A stretch of 64,000 bases of DNA, from NCBI GenBank assembly GCA_023653785.1, contig JAMKCH010005335.1, positions 62,001-126,000 of the forward strand. The letters are read 5' to 3'. The position numbers and the translations under genes were made by a program. The stretch is from Ophioderma brevispina (lineage: Eukaryota > Echinodermata > Ophiuroidea > Amphilepidida > Ophiodermatidae). Within the stretch, counting starts at the first letter, position 1. Each line of letters begins with the position of its first letter. The notes beneath the pieces were generated by a model, which saw only the letters and a list, made by a program, of their open reading frames with translations, made no database searches and was not told where the DNA came from. Positions 11,172-23,369 of this stretch are shown here, piece after piece.

Positions 11172-11444
11172 TAAACTGAGCGGGGATAAGGAGTCTATAA
11201 TGCCTGACATCTTTTCAGCTGCATGGACAGTAACAATGGCTCTGCAGTTCCAAATAAACAAAGGGGAATATGAAGTGCTTTGTTCGCTGAATACCAGGTG
11301 GATTTACTTATCAATAACGCCACTATTTTGCTGAGTCAATGCAGCATAGTGTATGTCCCTTGATCACTGATATTCAGAAAAGAAAATGAGATGGCATTTT
11401 ATTCATTTTCATGAAAAATGTGCAACCTTTACAACTGCCATACC

Positions 11445-13600
11445 AAATAAATGGTAGTTATAATATTTATTATTATTTAAAGTGGGAAAATGGTTTACTT
11501 CTGCGAAGTATGTAATCAAAATGAACAATTTTTCCTTTGATTCCATGGCCAAATACTTTTTCTGATTCTGGAGTTTTCCATGGATGTGTAATAAAATTCA
11601 AACTTGAGATCAAAAGAGCTTTTCCCTGCAAATTTCAAGAATTTGAAGCATGATTTGTGGCATCTAAGACCTGTACAGTTACACCTCAACAATACATATT
11701 ATTTGTTGTATCTGTAACTGGGTGTACACATCAGCTGTTTTTAGAGTTTAGATTTTGAGTCGCTATCACTGCATGTGTTTATTTGCAGGAGACTGCAAAT
11801 GTTCAAATTCCCGTGCAAATTCCTGCAAATATTTTTTAAAACCATTTGCTATTTCTTCCTACATTCAAGTAGTTACATGGAATTTGTCATAAACTTGTTA
11901 AGCTAAGATTATATTTCCAACATTTTTTTATCCTCTCTCCTTAAAGTACTTTTCCTGGTAATTGCTTGATAATTCAAGTTTGCTTTGGAAAGATTTTTTA
12001 TTGTATCAAAATGAAAACTTTAATATACTTTCAATCGGATCATCCCCCTTATTCTTTCAGCATTTACAGCATTTTCTGAAAAGACTATTTCACCACTGGT
12101 TAATTAAAATAAACCTATATGAATAGAATCCAGGAATAGGTACAACAATTATTACTATTTACTTGTCATGTTCAAAGAAAGTGAAAGGTGTTGATGGACT
12201 AGAAACTATAAGCCCGAGTTTGTAACAAAGCCAGCCGTCTCAGGCAGGAACTTCCACTTCCTCTTTGATAATGTTATTACAGAAGAAATTGAGTAACAAA
12301 CCACACCATCAAGCACACACAACCATGACTTCAATTTTTCAGGTATATTGACATTATTTCCTAGAGTTAATTTCCATCTCTAAACATAATGTATGTTTCC
12401 ATGTGGAAATTACTAATGGCGTACTAGCCTTGATCAAGGCTGGTCTGCTAAGAACCGACAAACTTGTTATTTTTTCCCACCACTGTACTGCATTATCAAC
12501 ATTTGTCCCTCAATATTTTGTGTTTTCAGGTAATGAACTCATGCTTAGAGTATTTTTTAGGGCTACCCCGTTTAGATACAGCTTATATAAACAAATAAAA
12601 AAAAAAAACAAATTGGTACACTCCCTGCCTGGGTGGTCTTTGGTCCACAACTGGCTGGATCCAGGGTTCCCACTAGTCTAGGTAAAAGCCAACAAACACC
12701 TTTTGTGTTTGTTTTGTGTGGTCAGGTGCAGTGTTTTGTTGTGCTACTCAGAGCGTCAGCCTTGATCAAATTGCTTTTTGGTTTAATCTTCCCTGTACAA
12801 ACCTCCTATAAAATTTTTTTAGCTCTGGCCTGGTATTAACTTTTGAACTCACTAGTTTATGCATATTAATAGAGTGAATTCTTGCCATTTTTTAGTTTTT
12901 GGGAGGGGGATATGCTCTACATCCTTTATATATGATGACATTATATCAGACGTGTGAACCAATGAGTTGGTAGAGCGCATTGAACAAGGCCTAATGCTTA
13001 ACATGAATAATGTTGATATTTTTTTATTAAATATGGATTACTTAGGACTTTATTTTTTTTACATCCAGTCGCGGTTGCTACTTTTACACCTCTAACAGAG
13101 TACAGAAGAATGTTCTGTTACGAATTTAACGTTTGAAAGAATTGTGTTTCTCCCTGTCCTGGCTGGCAACAAATACGGACAATCAAACATGTGGTAGCTG
13201 GGTAGAATAGTTCCTATTAAAACCTACCCCGTGGCATGTATACTAGGCTTGAAAACAGCTTTTTAGACAAAATTTTAATGTTGGAATTTTTATTTTAGGT
13301 TTAAGGATATTGTTTAGCAATTAGTGTAACTTTCAGGGACTAAGATTAGAGCTAGGGACCGTGGTGTTGGGTGTATGGTTACAGTTTAGGATTATTGGGC
13401 ATATAGGGGGTTGAAAGGGTTACTGTTGGCGTACCATTACTGACTGTGCCCGCTCTTTATATATATGTGACATAATGTTTACAAACAACAGTTAGAACCT
13501 GGTCTACTGACATATTAGAGGTGCGAAAAGTATGCCCATACAGTTAAAGTATTCACGCCTGATTGAGCGCGCAATTTTAAAAGCACAAGCCCTGCCGGTG
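11445..13600. other. no gene seen
   Basis: AT-rich sequence within the last GTF2F2 intron. The overlapping ORFs at 12403-12681 and 12633-12839 have no recognisable content. A tRNA-like A-box (GAGTTGGTAGAGCGC at 12963-12977) has no matching B-box and may be a SINE relic. Confidence 0.5.
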
Positions 13601-14328
13601 CTCACGCATACTGCCGCAGTGCTTTGTTCGGTCGCCCCGGAGTTGACGTCACATGTCAACTCTCATAGGAGCTTCAAAATTGTTTGTGTTCACACATAAC
13701 AGTTGTTGATATGAGGGCAACATTTCCAATAAAGAGCAAAATTTGACATATAAAATGACTGTGGATTTTTAAACAAAAGTCCTATACTGTAAGCAAACCC
13801 CAGGTTTATGTTTTTCAGATACGTCAACTTTCGGTTTTTGGATTTAGAAATGGCTGGACCAACTTCCTTCTTTTCATTCCAATTAATAAGTTTTGTGAAC
13901 GTGAATTTCATGGTTAACACGACACTACACTCTATTTTCCCTACCCTCCGTGCCGTGACGTCAGCGCGTGGATTGAGATGGTCGCACAGTAAACCACACG
14001 CCGGCTGACTTTTAAAGCGATGATGTTTTCACTGCACGCATAAGTACATATCTAGACATGTGCGTAAAAGCTACGTCAATGTTATGACATCTCTGCAACG
14101 GATTTTGGAGAAATGGACTCTAATGTTAATACTATCTCGTTTTAAGCCTGAATATATTTCGTATTTCACTTCAGCGCATTGAATCGTGTCCCCAATGCCA
14201 AAATCTATGCTGCTACAGGCACGGAGCCTCTGATAAACCGGTAAACTGAGACAGCTTACTTTCTTGGTCAGATTCTAAGGATTCCAGAGGGAGAGCCTAG
14301 TAGGTTATAATGCTTTCTACACACCAAC

Positions 14329-14516
14329 ACATGGCAAGAGGACGTCGGCCGACAGAGAACATCAGATCTCTCCTACATCCAAAGCTCTTTGTGGACACAA
14401 ACAACATTTTTGCAAACCTAAGGCTATCTCCAATTGGGCCCCAAACAGAAGTGACTGGAGGTAACTTGCGATCGCCTGCTACGCAGTCGACTGATGATGA
14501 TTTTTTCATTCTGTAG
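14329..14516 (+). CDS. candidate terminal coding exon, unrecognised
   Basis: The plus-strand frame reads RGRRPTENIRSLLHPKLF, then LRLSPIGPQTEVTGG and ends STDDDFFIL followed by TAG. Composition is more balanced and GC-richer than the surroundings, and the acidic-hydrophobic end looks like a natural C-terminus. An ATG lies at 14310, or the segment may start after an AG near 14338. It lies antisense within a GTF2F2 intron. I recognise no family, and the opposite strand is also open over much of this stretch, which lowers confidence. Confidence 0.3.
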
Positions 14517-14686
14517 CATATTTAGTTTTAAAGAGCCATGCCTTTTGGGACCCAAGGATCCTGGGTCCAAATCCGTGGGGGCCCACTTACGGATTTATTC
14601 TAGGTACTCATTCTTCCTGGTATTTTGATTTCTATAGGTGACACTTGATTTGACCAGAATTACCATTTTCCTCATGGTTCATTTGA

Positions 14687-14740
14687 TGTGAGTGTGTGAG
14701 TGAGGTGAGTGAGTGATTGAGTGAGTGCAGTGAGTGAGTA
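14687..14740. repeat. GAGT-type microsatellite
   Basis: An imperfect tandem run of the tetranucleotide GTGA/GAGT with a few interruptions (GTGAGTGTGTGAGTGAG and similar). Confidence 0.85.
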
Positions 14741-15363
14741 TTAAAATTTAATGACAACTCAACACAATTGTGGGTCATATCGTTTGTTTAAATATAAAAC
14801 ACATCAAACCTTCAAATAAATTTAAAACCTTTATAAAACATCACCCTTAGTAAATTCTCGTCACATATTTTTAAAAAGTCAAAAATATTTAGGTTCATTT
14901 GATATGAGCAAATATGACCCACCACGAAAGCTCCCACTTCACACTGTGTTCTGTCTTACCAAGGTACAATTGTGGGGATTCGTGGTACTAACTGACACTG
15001 TGGGGATTTCTTAGCGTTGGGGATACCCCAACAGCTGTTGTTTTTTCACACGGGTGGGGATAGGTGGGGTTAGATGGTGGTAAATCATAAGCAATATCCC
15101 CACAGTATTTTGTGCCAATATGTGTCCTTTTATTCCCACAAACCTATGTACAAAAAAAAAAAAAAAAACAAGGCTTTAATATGCAGTCAATATTTGTTTT
15201 ATATTCCGAATCTTATATTCTTGTCATCTGATTGTTAAAAGAACATTCTAAGCCAGAATGCTAACCCAAGCCTATATCATGTTGTAAGCATGGCATGCAT
15301 GGCATGGTTTTAACAATTTTGTGTAACTTAACCTAAGGGTCAAACTTGTGACTAATTCAGCAA

Positions 15364-15547
15364 TCAACCTTTCTGTGTTGAGGAAGTGATGTTGGAGTCC
15401 ACGGATCGCGCCGTAATCGACTTCTTGCCTTTCTTGTCGTCAAGATCCGTACAATTTTCCTTGCATTTCATTAAAATCATTGACTCGATGATCAACACTA
15501 CTTCCGAATCGGCAACTTTATACACGGCGTGCAGATGGCCGTCATCA
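15364..15547 (-). CDS. candidate terminal coding exon, unrecognised
   Basis: On the minus strand a TTTGACAG acceptor-like sequence opens a frame of about 60 codons, DDGHLHAVYKVADSEVVLII and onward, with a KKGKKSITARSVDS segment, ending STQKG and TGA. Codon third positions are balanced, unlike the AT-rich intron around it. AATAAA on the minus strand lies about 230 bp further on. The phase does not fit the GTF2F2 winged-helix exon, so it is not part of that transcript as read. The plus strand is also open here (15386-15628). I do not recognise the peptide. Confidence 0.25.
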
Positions 15548-15868
15548 CTGTCAAATTATAATCCTCGATATCTTCACGTTGTATTTTACCTGCCGTTTGG
15601 GATTAGCCCCTATGAGCCCATCTCCTGATTCCTTTTTCAGATTTCATCTACAAGCTCAAAGCATGAATACTGATGCTGCGATTCAGCCCATTTCCTTGCT
15701 CTTGTTTGTATCAGACTTACAATACAGCACAGGTACGGTAAACAAAAAGCCGATGGTCTGCGTTATATGAAATCTCTTACACCACTTCAAATATGTACAC
15801 TCATAATACGGATGAATAGTTCGTACGACAGTCTTTAACGCTGGGAAGAGGTGTCCCGGGCCTAGTTT

Positions 15869-15904
15869 ATGAACTATGCCCGCTCTGCCCAGGGCATAGT
15901 TCAT
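15869..15904. repeat. perfect 13-bp inverted repeat
   Basis: ATGAACTATGCCC and GGGCATAGTTCAT are separated by 10 bases, giving a strong potential hairpin. No run of T follows that would suggest a Pol III terminator. Confidence 0.8.
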
Positions 15905-16051
15905 TTTTGGTTCAATTCTTGAAGCTAGTTGAATTTATGCCTCCACTTTTAACCAATCAGATGACAGCTAGGGATCTATATATGAGGTATATAAACAGCA
16001 ACAGATATTTGTCTGCTAAGACATGGGCTATTTGGATCAGGTCATACTTAC

Positions 16052-16195
16052 ACTAGGTTGTTGTGTAATTCCTACTAGGTCCTTGAAAGTATAATACTGA
16101 TGGCGTTCAAATGCATTAAATAGCACATCTTTAACTTTGTCTTTATCCATCCTAGCCTTCTTCCCAACTTCCTTCTTCTTTCTGTTATATTCAAT
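16052..16195 (-). CDS. GTF2F2: GTF2F2 winged-helix exon
   Basis: The exon is 144 bp (48 codons), phase 0 at both ends. It is bounded on the minus strand by a TTTGTTTTCTAG acceptor and a GTAAGT donor. It reads IEYNRKKKEVGKKAR, then DKVKDVLFNAFERHQYYTF and KDLVGITQQPS. This matches human RAP30 (IEYERKKKEDGKRAR, FSAFEKHQYYNLKDLVDITKQP) closely, leaving little doubt. It encodes the linker end and first helices of the C-terminal winged helix, which binds promoter DNA. The preceding exon (29193-29292) should end with Asn to complete the conserved N-IEY junction, and does so if one base of an A-run is discounted. It is the best preserved exon in the window. Confidence 0.95.
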
Positions 16196-16650
16196 CTAGA
16201 AAACAAAACAAACATCACAATCTTATCAAATTATAGTTATCAAAGCTATTGCTCACTTGTTTTGATATTTTTTTTTCCAATGTGATGTACTTATCCAACG
16301 TTCATAGAGCCAGGAGGATAATATCATAGGGCCTTATTTGAGGACTTCATTCCAGAGCAGATATGCAGTAGGCTCCCCACAATGCATTGCTCCATGTAAG
16401 TTTTTGTAGCAGGTAGTCTGTGAATCGTTAGAGATGAAACACTCTTAAAATGCAAGTTTGTGATCAGTTCTGTCATATTAACCCCATGTTTCACCACAAC
16501 GATTCACATCAGTACGCTGTTAGGCAAAAACCTCGCCTTGGAAGCAATGGCATGTGGAAGCTACTGAAATCTTTCTCTACTTCCTCATCCCCACCTCAAA
16601 AGGTTTTACACATTGGGTAGTTGGCTGGGTCACTGTCTGGTTATATTCAG

Positions 16651-16780
16651 GGGTGGCACAAAAATTATTCCTCAGGATCAAGATTCTGGCTATCAATTTC
16701 CTCTATGCACCGACTACCTGCCCATCCTGTCTTCCCCCACTATGGGCCCAGCGCCGCTCCATACTTAGACATGTTATCAG
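16651..16780 (+). CDS. candidate internal exon, unrecognised
   Basis: After a TTATATTCAG acceptor the plus strand reads GWHKNYSSGSRFWLSISS, then MHRLPAHPVFPHYGPSAAPY and LDMLS, with a CAG/GTGTTG donor-like end. The H/P/Y-rich segment resembles low-complexity regions of transcription regulators, but I cannot name a family. The donor is weak. It lies antisense in a GTF2F2 intron, 456 bp from the winged-helix exon. Confidence 0.25.
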
Positions 16781-17631
16781 GTGTTGCATCAGTTAAAATG
16801 ACAAATGGGTATTTGTTGTCAGCAGATTTTGTGAACTCATTTTTAAGAACTGCTCAGTTTCTTTTCCCCTTTCTCTATTTTGTTTATTTGTTTGTTTGCA
16901 TTTCTCCATAAATTACAATTCCTCAGATTTTAGTGTCTTTTTCTTTGGTTGCACATCCCATTGTTATAACCACGAAGAATTCCTCCCATTTGTGCTAGCC
17001 TAGTTTTTTAACTCATCTTAGGCCAAAAAAAAAAGTTTGTCTCTGGACCACACGCGCATAGCTTTTAAAATCAAAATTTGCGCATACCAATACGCGCTGC
17101 TGCAATATTTTATTATTTTTTTCCCTTCTCTTTTCTTCTGAATCGCACCGGGCCCGGTCTGATTGATGACATCGTAGACTAATGGTGGCGCACTACGGCA
17201 CACACGAGCGGTCTCTACACAGCCAGTGGGTATACACGACAAGCAGCATGTGATTTCGAAAAGGAAAATGAAAACAGAGTATTTTTGATCTTGGTTTTTG
17301 AATTTCTTAAAAAATATCATGATTGTACGCTTGCGAATCACAAAGGGGGCGAAGTGCTCAGGAATTGGGCCTTGCACCGATGCTCCGAAACGGCATTGCT
17401 ACAGAATTTGGCCACATCTCTCCTTGATGGAAGCAGCGGCAATGATATTTTCCAGGCAATCAAGCCCTTTTATCTTCAGTGCAGACCTCTACATATTTTG
17501 CAGACCACTACATATTTTGCGACAAGTGTCCATCTTATTTCTATGCTAACTCTACGCTAAGAGGATGAGAGGTCACGCCAGTATCATCAGACTACCATAT
17601 GGCATGTTTTAGTGTTGCATTAGAAAGCAGA

Positions 17632-18169
17632 AGTATAATTTGAGTTAGTTGATTTATAAGGACATAATAAAGGACATAATAAAAAAGAGATAATAAATAT
17701 TTTTTAATTTTTTGAAAAGCGTTAATAAATAGCGTTTTTAGCAAAAAATGTGTTGCTAGCGTTATTATTTTTTGGACGGAGAGTGTCATTCCTATGCGAG
17801 GTCCAAAAAAAGTAACATTAGCAGTAAATTTCAGACAGGATTCCTTTTCATCAAAGAGAAAAATAGTATGGAAAACATTCTTATATAAATCAGGGTATGT
17901 TGTCTTACAGATTGAATAAAATGCATATGGATATTTTTTGGTACCAACCTACAGGCTAAATTCTTTACATAAATAATGTTTTTGCATACTATTTTTCTCT
18001 TTGACGAAACGGATCCCGTCTGAAGAATTACTGCGATTGACTTTTTTGGACCTCTCATACGAAGAACCACTGTCCGTCAAAAATAGTAACGTTAGCACAC
18101 CTTTTGTTGCTAAAATGCTATTTATCACGCTTTTCAAAATTTTACAAACTTAGTTTTACTCTTTATACT
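17632..18169. mobile_element. MITE with long inverted arms
   Basis: The ends read AGTATAATTTGAGTTAG and an inverse ending TTTACTCTTTATACT. Arms 17717-17875 and 17985-18135 match closely in inverse: GAAAAGCGTTAATAAATAGC with its inverse at about 18117-18136, GAGGTCCAAAAAAAGT with CTTTTTTGGACCTC, and AGAGAAAAATAGTATG with CATACTATTTTTCTCT. The left arm carries a small tandem insertion (TAAGGACATAATAAAGGACA). No ORF and no clear target duplication. Confidence 0.8.
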
Positions 18170-19965
18170 ACTACTACTATGTGACGCGACACATGTCTTA
18201 GAAGGGGACACGGGCGTTGTGACAAAGAATAGAGGTCACAAATGCGGGGGAAGATGTTTTTTTCCTCACGCCTTAGCTGCAGTCCAGTCCGATATGTATT
18301 ACGCCTGTCCCAGGAAATCATATAAAAAATCATCATTTCGCTTCAACTAGGGTGCAACCGTAGCGCATTGCCTATCAGCACTTAGATTGTAACGTTCCCC
18401 ATACACTCCCCAATTGTCCGCTTGGGTCGACGAGCAATGAGACTAGATTCTCTTGCCCAAGGGTACAACAGCACTGGGATGGATAAGGGACAGCTATGGA
18501 TGGGAAAGTCACATCCATACATGCTTGTCACAGCTAGGTTCGAAAAAGAGAATCTATTGGGGTGTAACCATAAGTTGTCATGATGACATGCCCCTTGTGT
18601 GCACCCGCGTGCAGGCTGAAGAAGAAAGCAACGGGCGTGGAAGAGGTGTGGGGGGAATAACTCAATATACTTTGCGTTCTAATACAACACTATTCATGAA
18701 GTTAACTCATGGTCCTTTTACAGTGAAACAAAGAACCATATGTCCATGTCGGCTACGCAACCATTGGGGTGTTCTTTTCATTGTTTTTATAAATGTTGTT
18801 AACCACCGCTGGACGGAACGAGACGCCATTTTTAAGCTAAAGTTAGTACGCAACAGGACGCATTTGACGCATTCCTACATTATCCACTCATATAAACTCT
18901 AATATCTATTCATATATGACTCGTACCACCCCTCCTTTTGACTCTCATGTAATGCATATTTACTAACTACCGTTTATACTCTAAGTCTCTACTCTAGCCT
19001 AGTACTCACACTGGTGAATTGATCACGTTATCCCCCAATCAAAACCATGCATCTCTTCAATTTGTTATAAACCTTGGTGATCAGTACAAGCCTAAGTTGC
19101 GACGGTTGTGGCAATTGGACCCACACAAAATGGGTGATGTTAAGCGAGACGAATATGCCACCCTTAATGAGCTTGGGGATTTGGCTTGGTTATTTAGGAG
19201 GTGATGTTTTGAACTTTAATGACCATTCTCGCTATCTCAAAAGTAGGAGTGTAAACCGTATGAAGTCCTGGCCAAAACATTTTTTTTTTTGGCCAAGATA
19301 ATGGCAAACATCTCTACAAAATTTAATAAATTTGTAGGAAAAAAATTTGTTCCTCAAAGTCAACACCTGGTATAAAACACCTCAAAATTATTAAAAACTG
19401 AACCCCAAATAAGTAATGAAAAACTTCCCTCAGTGAATGTGGATCCATCTGCATACAAGGCCCAAATACTTCAAAATCCATGGCTTAACAAGACTGACAA
19501 ACAGGTGCCAAATGATGCTTGTATGGACTCGAACTCAGACATTAGACCACCCACAGGTTTCAAAAATCTTACACATAACGTCAGTTGCTTGGTGGAAAAA
19601 TCCCAGAGTTCAAGTTTTTATGGAGGTTGAACAACCAGATATTTTGTTAGCCACCTGAAACATTGGCTGAATCCCAAAATCAAATCATGTGAAAATTTAC
19701 GGACCAATATCCAGGTTTTTCCAAAAGACCGAAAAGATGGTTGGGTGGAATGTTTATTGCAACAAGGCCGTTCTCGAACCACAAAGGTCCCCCGCCCGTC
19801 GCAATAGGGGGGTAAATGGAGGAAATATAATTTAAGATCACAGGGAGAATTGTGATGGAAAGAAGTGAGTTCTTCAAACCCACTGAGGACTGCTGCCACA
19901 GAAGTTGCAATTTGTCAAGGTATCAATTGTTGTGACTAAATTGACCATAAAACATTGTAGTTATT
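18170..19965. other. no gene supported
   Basis: This intronic stretch holds one longer ORF (18453-18902, 149 codons) that I do not consider a gene: its upstream part resembles a SINE body (CTTGCCCAAGGGTACAACAG) and the translation has no recognisable domain. Overlapping ORFs at 19433-19910 on both strands look like chance. Confidence 0.4.
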
Positions 19966-19969
19966 TGAC

Positions 19970-20535
19970 AACTTAGATGACTACTTGACCTTGAATGACC
20001 TTCAAAAATGTTCGGCAATGACTGCTTACTACACCATCAGTTTTCGACCATACTCCCATGTGTATGGATTTGACTTGGATGACCGCATGACCTTGAAATG
20101 CCTTCCAACATTTTTCGGCACTGAATGTTGACCACACCCACCAAGTTTCATCTCCTGCCACATTGCCAAGGCTTATAGCAATTTTAATCCCATTTTTGAC
20201 CAAATTTGACCAATTTTTGCAGCCATCATGCCCTTTGAACACATTCCTACATACCCATCTCTCCGAATCATCCGCGCCTACTTGCGCAACATATATGGTG
20301 CGAAGATGACACCATACTTGCTTAGATAAAAAGATATCGTTTGGTGGGACAAGGTGTAAGAAATTTAGCCCTAATTGTGACCATATTTGACCCTTTGACC
20401 ATGACACATGACCCCACTTCAGATCCAGGCCAACACAAGCGTACTTGAGGAATTACATATATGTTGCGAAGTGGACACCCACGTTGCTTAGATCCAAAGA
20501 TATAGCGTGGGACACACACACACACACGGCACGGG
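19970..20535. repeat. unclassified dispersed repeat rich in TGACC
   Basis: The sequence is rich in TTGACC / TGACCTTGA motifs, with two internally similar sections: TTGCGCAACATATATGGTGCG near 20284 and TACATATATGTTGCGAAGTGG near 20453, each followed by a GATACCATACTTGCTTAGAT-like segment. It ends in a short (CA)n run at 20515-20527. The structure suggests a repeat with imperfect tandem units of about 170-180 bp. It differs from R1, which lacks these motifs. Confidence 0.5.
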
Positions 20536-20624
20536 CGAAGAGGCATTCTAAGTCACCCCTTCGCAAACAGAAGTTGGCGGGGGACAAAAAGAGAAACTGC
20601 TGGATCTGATCACGACAGTAGGTA

Positions 20625-20890
20625 ATGGAATTATCAACTGCATTAGGAGTGCCAAACAACGAGTGGGCAGGCCATGTTGCTAGGACGGCAGGATATACCA
20701 GGTGGACCAACAGAGTGGACAGAGTAGGACCCCCAGAGAATGAGACCAGAAAGCCAGGATGTCCAAAAACAGCTGGGAGAGACGAAATTACAAAACAACT
20801 GTCCAATGGACATGCAAGAATGGCCAAAGGATAGAGATTTGTGGAGCATTTAGGGAGGGGTTCTCCATCCGTGAGCTGATCAATCCCTGG
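20625..20890 (+). pseudogene. LINE 3' fragment (C-terminal domain)
   Basis: The translated fragment reads NEWAGHVARTAGYTRWTNRV, then a PPENE segment, GCPKTAGRDEITKQL, and after a frameshift ICGAFREGFSIREL. WAGHVAR...RW...RPxTxxxD(D/E)I is the characteristic C-terminal region following the reverse transcriptase in many non-LTR retrotransposons. Only this 3' end is present, which is normal for 5'-truncated LINE copies. It is frameshifted and non-functional. Confidence 0.75.
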
Positions 20891-21852
20891 GATTGGATAT
20901 GGATGGAGTCGTTGGATGGTGACAGAACAATGTTAACAGTTTAGGAAGGGATAAAGATGTTACCATGGATTTGTTGTGATAAGAATCTTGAGAAACTGGG
21001 TCTAATTTTGCATTACAACAAACATAGTAATTCATTCTAATGATAAGGAGATACAAAATAGACTTCGCAACAAAACAAAATTATAAGGTGAAATACACTG
21101 TTATAATTACATTATCTACGTTGCAGGAAAAAGACATTTGTTTTAAAAAAATACAATCTACATGAGACTCCTGTGCAAAATTTCTTCAAATTGTTACTTA
21201 TGTAACAAATTACATTTTAAAGAAAGATTTTAGGTCTAAAATTATTAGAAATTTGCAACTTACACAATCGGTTTTTTCGAAGTGACAACAGATGTTAAAA
21301 AAAATTGTTTCATGACCTGTGTTTCAAGATTAATTAACACAGAAGCGGGTATAATTTTGCATTTAAAACGCTTATTCAGCTAGTTTAACAAGAGGAAGAA
21401 GTCCTTAGGTGGTGACCAAGAAGAAAAACATGCAGCGACACTTGTATGCGAGGTTGGCAGGCCAACAGTGTACTTGAAAAAGCTGTAATATAAAAAATAT
21501 AGAAAAAAAATCACTTGGTGGCTCACTTCTCGCAGCATTGTTTAAATAAAAACATAACAGTGCATTCAAATTGTGTTGTGCTATTTATCATGGCCATGAT
21601 TGTAAAAAAAAAAATATCATTTTGGAGGCAACATTGTGTAAACACTAATGAGAAAACATTTGTTTAACACTACATGAGAAAAGGCGTAATTCTCATCTGG
21701 AAAGGACCATTAAGACTTACAATTTGTTCCTATTTTCGTGTAGTTTTCCATTCAAGCTATTTCATTAAGTTTCAATTTTGATTAAGTTTGTTGGAGTTCC
21801 TTTATTTAACTTAGCCAGAATTACCATTTCATAGCAAGCTTTGTTTCTTAAG

Positions 21853-22250
21853 GTGCAACGAGAGATTCAATATCAGGTGTCCCTAAAGTATGGTTTTCCT
21901 GGTTGTAACGGCTCTTTCCATAAAAAATTCCCATCTGAAAGGATTATTAGTAAGCTGGAAATGTTTCTTGGTACAAACATTGTGAAATTCTCAATGTTGT
22001 TTTAATTAAAAACACACAAAAAATCAGCCTTTGTTTTACAGGGAAAAATATAGCAAATCAAAAGCACCTGTTTTCTATGCTTTTAAACACATTTCGTGAG
22101 CCAAAACACAAGGTAAGAAATAATTGAGTGTCTATTCATTATGAAATTACTATTATGACACAATATTTTTCTTTTTTTAAAAGTTTAAGTTGTTGTGATT
22201 TTTCGTGTTTTGATGTTTTTTTTTTTTTTTTTTTTTTTTTGTTGCACGTG
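21853..22250. mobile_element. TTAA-flanked MITE, family C copy 3, with expanded poly-T
   Basis: The left end GGTGCAACGAGAGATTCAA follows TTAA (21849-21852). Interior blocks shared with other C copies include CCCATCTGAAAGGATTA, GTTTCTTGGTACAAA and TCAGCCTTTGTTTTACA. The right end is degenerate (GTTGCACGTGTAAC), and an uninterrupted run of about 25 T has grown just before it, making this copy longer than the others. Confidence 0.7.
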
Positions 22251-22920
22251 TAACAAAATAAAATAAAGAAAAAAAGATGATGCAGGGTCATTCCTGCAAA
22301 ACAGGGAGTCACCATCTTGATTTGTTTTCAGTTTGCCCAGCAGCTAGCTTTTGTGTCCAAGGTACCACAAGATCACAAAAAAAACAACACACAATACCTG
22401 AAGGTTCTGTTCGTAAAGGCATCCTGTCAAAGTTTATGACCGAGCAAAAATTCGTCATTTGGGTTAACAACCAAAAACAATGCCCTTCTATGAGACATTC
22501 TGCGGAATTCAAAAATTCCAGGCATTGATCAAGTGATTCATGTTAACTGTAACTAAAGCTCATGGGATCCCCTTCATTTATAGGGATCAATGATGAATTA
22601 TTTCTGAAGAGTTTTTAAAATGCCTGAATGATGGTATGACAGGAGAAAAAATTATGCCCTCTCAAGGGTTAGGAACCATTAGAGTTGTCTTATCACTAAA
22701 ATTACCCCCCCCCCCCAAACTTCTTTTATTTTGTGTGATTTGTACATTGAGAGACTTTGAAATCTTTGAATCTGATAAAGTACACTTAGTTATTGAAATT
22801 AATTGCATTATTCAAATGAAATTTTTCCTCCAAACTATATTAAAATGGGCTAGGTCAGTACTACATTACAGTATTAAAAGGATCATCCCCTCAGCATATA
22901 AGCATAATCTTATAAATTTA

Positions 22921-22931
22921 TAAAAAAAGAA

Positions 22932-22972
<41 letters not shown>
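22921..22972. repeat. poly-A tract
   Basis: A nearly pure A-run of about 50 bases with two or three interruptions. It could be the tail of a retroposed sequence on the plus strand, but nothing recognisable precedes it. Confidence 0.8.
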
Positions 22973-22973
<1 letters not shown>

Positions 22974-23369
22974 AGTTTGGCCTATTTAGTCCTAAGAACA
23001 TATGATAGGATATGTAACCATAGGTACTGTTTTAATAAAAATTATGGAAATCATTTGGTGGAGCAAAAAATACATACCATTCGCATTTATATACAATGTA
23101 AAGTCTATATTTTGTAGTGAAAGTTATACTTCACAGATGCAAAAAAAAGAAGAAAAATTTAGTAAAAATATGAAATTTACTCAATTGGAAAACACTATTT
23201 TGGAAAAAATCATGTGATCACATTTTAAAATTGGGACCATAAGGGGTCTGAAAAGGGCGAACAGTGATTTATGGTATTTGCACATTTTTCACGAAATGTA
23301 AACAGGTGGCACCAAAAAGACTGACCCGACAAACCACAGGAATGTGACCAAAACTAATCAGGTTGAGAA

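Larger units (their letters stand above)
10236..11444. mobile_element. foldback element (1.2 kb) with about 235-bp inverted arms
   Basis: The left arm (10236-10470) and right arm (about 11208-11444) are inverse copies. The end GGTATGTCAAGTGCAAAAG pairs with CTTTACAACTGCCATACC. Further in, AATATCAGTGA pairs with TCACTGATATT, ATGCTGCATTGACTC with GAGTCAATGCAGCAT, and AGAGCCATTGTTA with TAACAATGGCTCT. The space between the arms is filled by two other palindromes annotated separately. No ORF of note and no clear target duplication. Confidence 0.75.

Noticed and set aside
12963..12977. tRNA A-box-like GAGTTGGTAGAGCGC
   Set aside because: No B-box at the expected distance and no cloverleaf; at most a SINE relic.
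18453..18902. 149-codon ORF as a gene
   Set aside because: No domain, no start or splice context, and part of it resembles SINE sequence.
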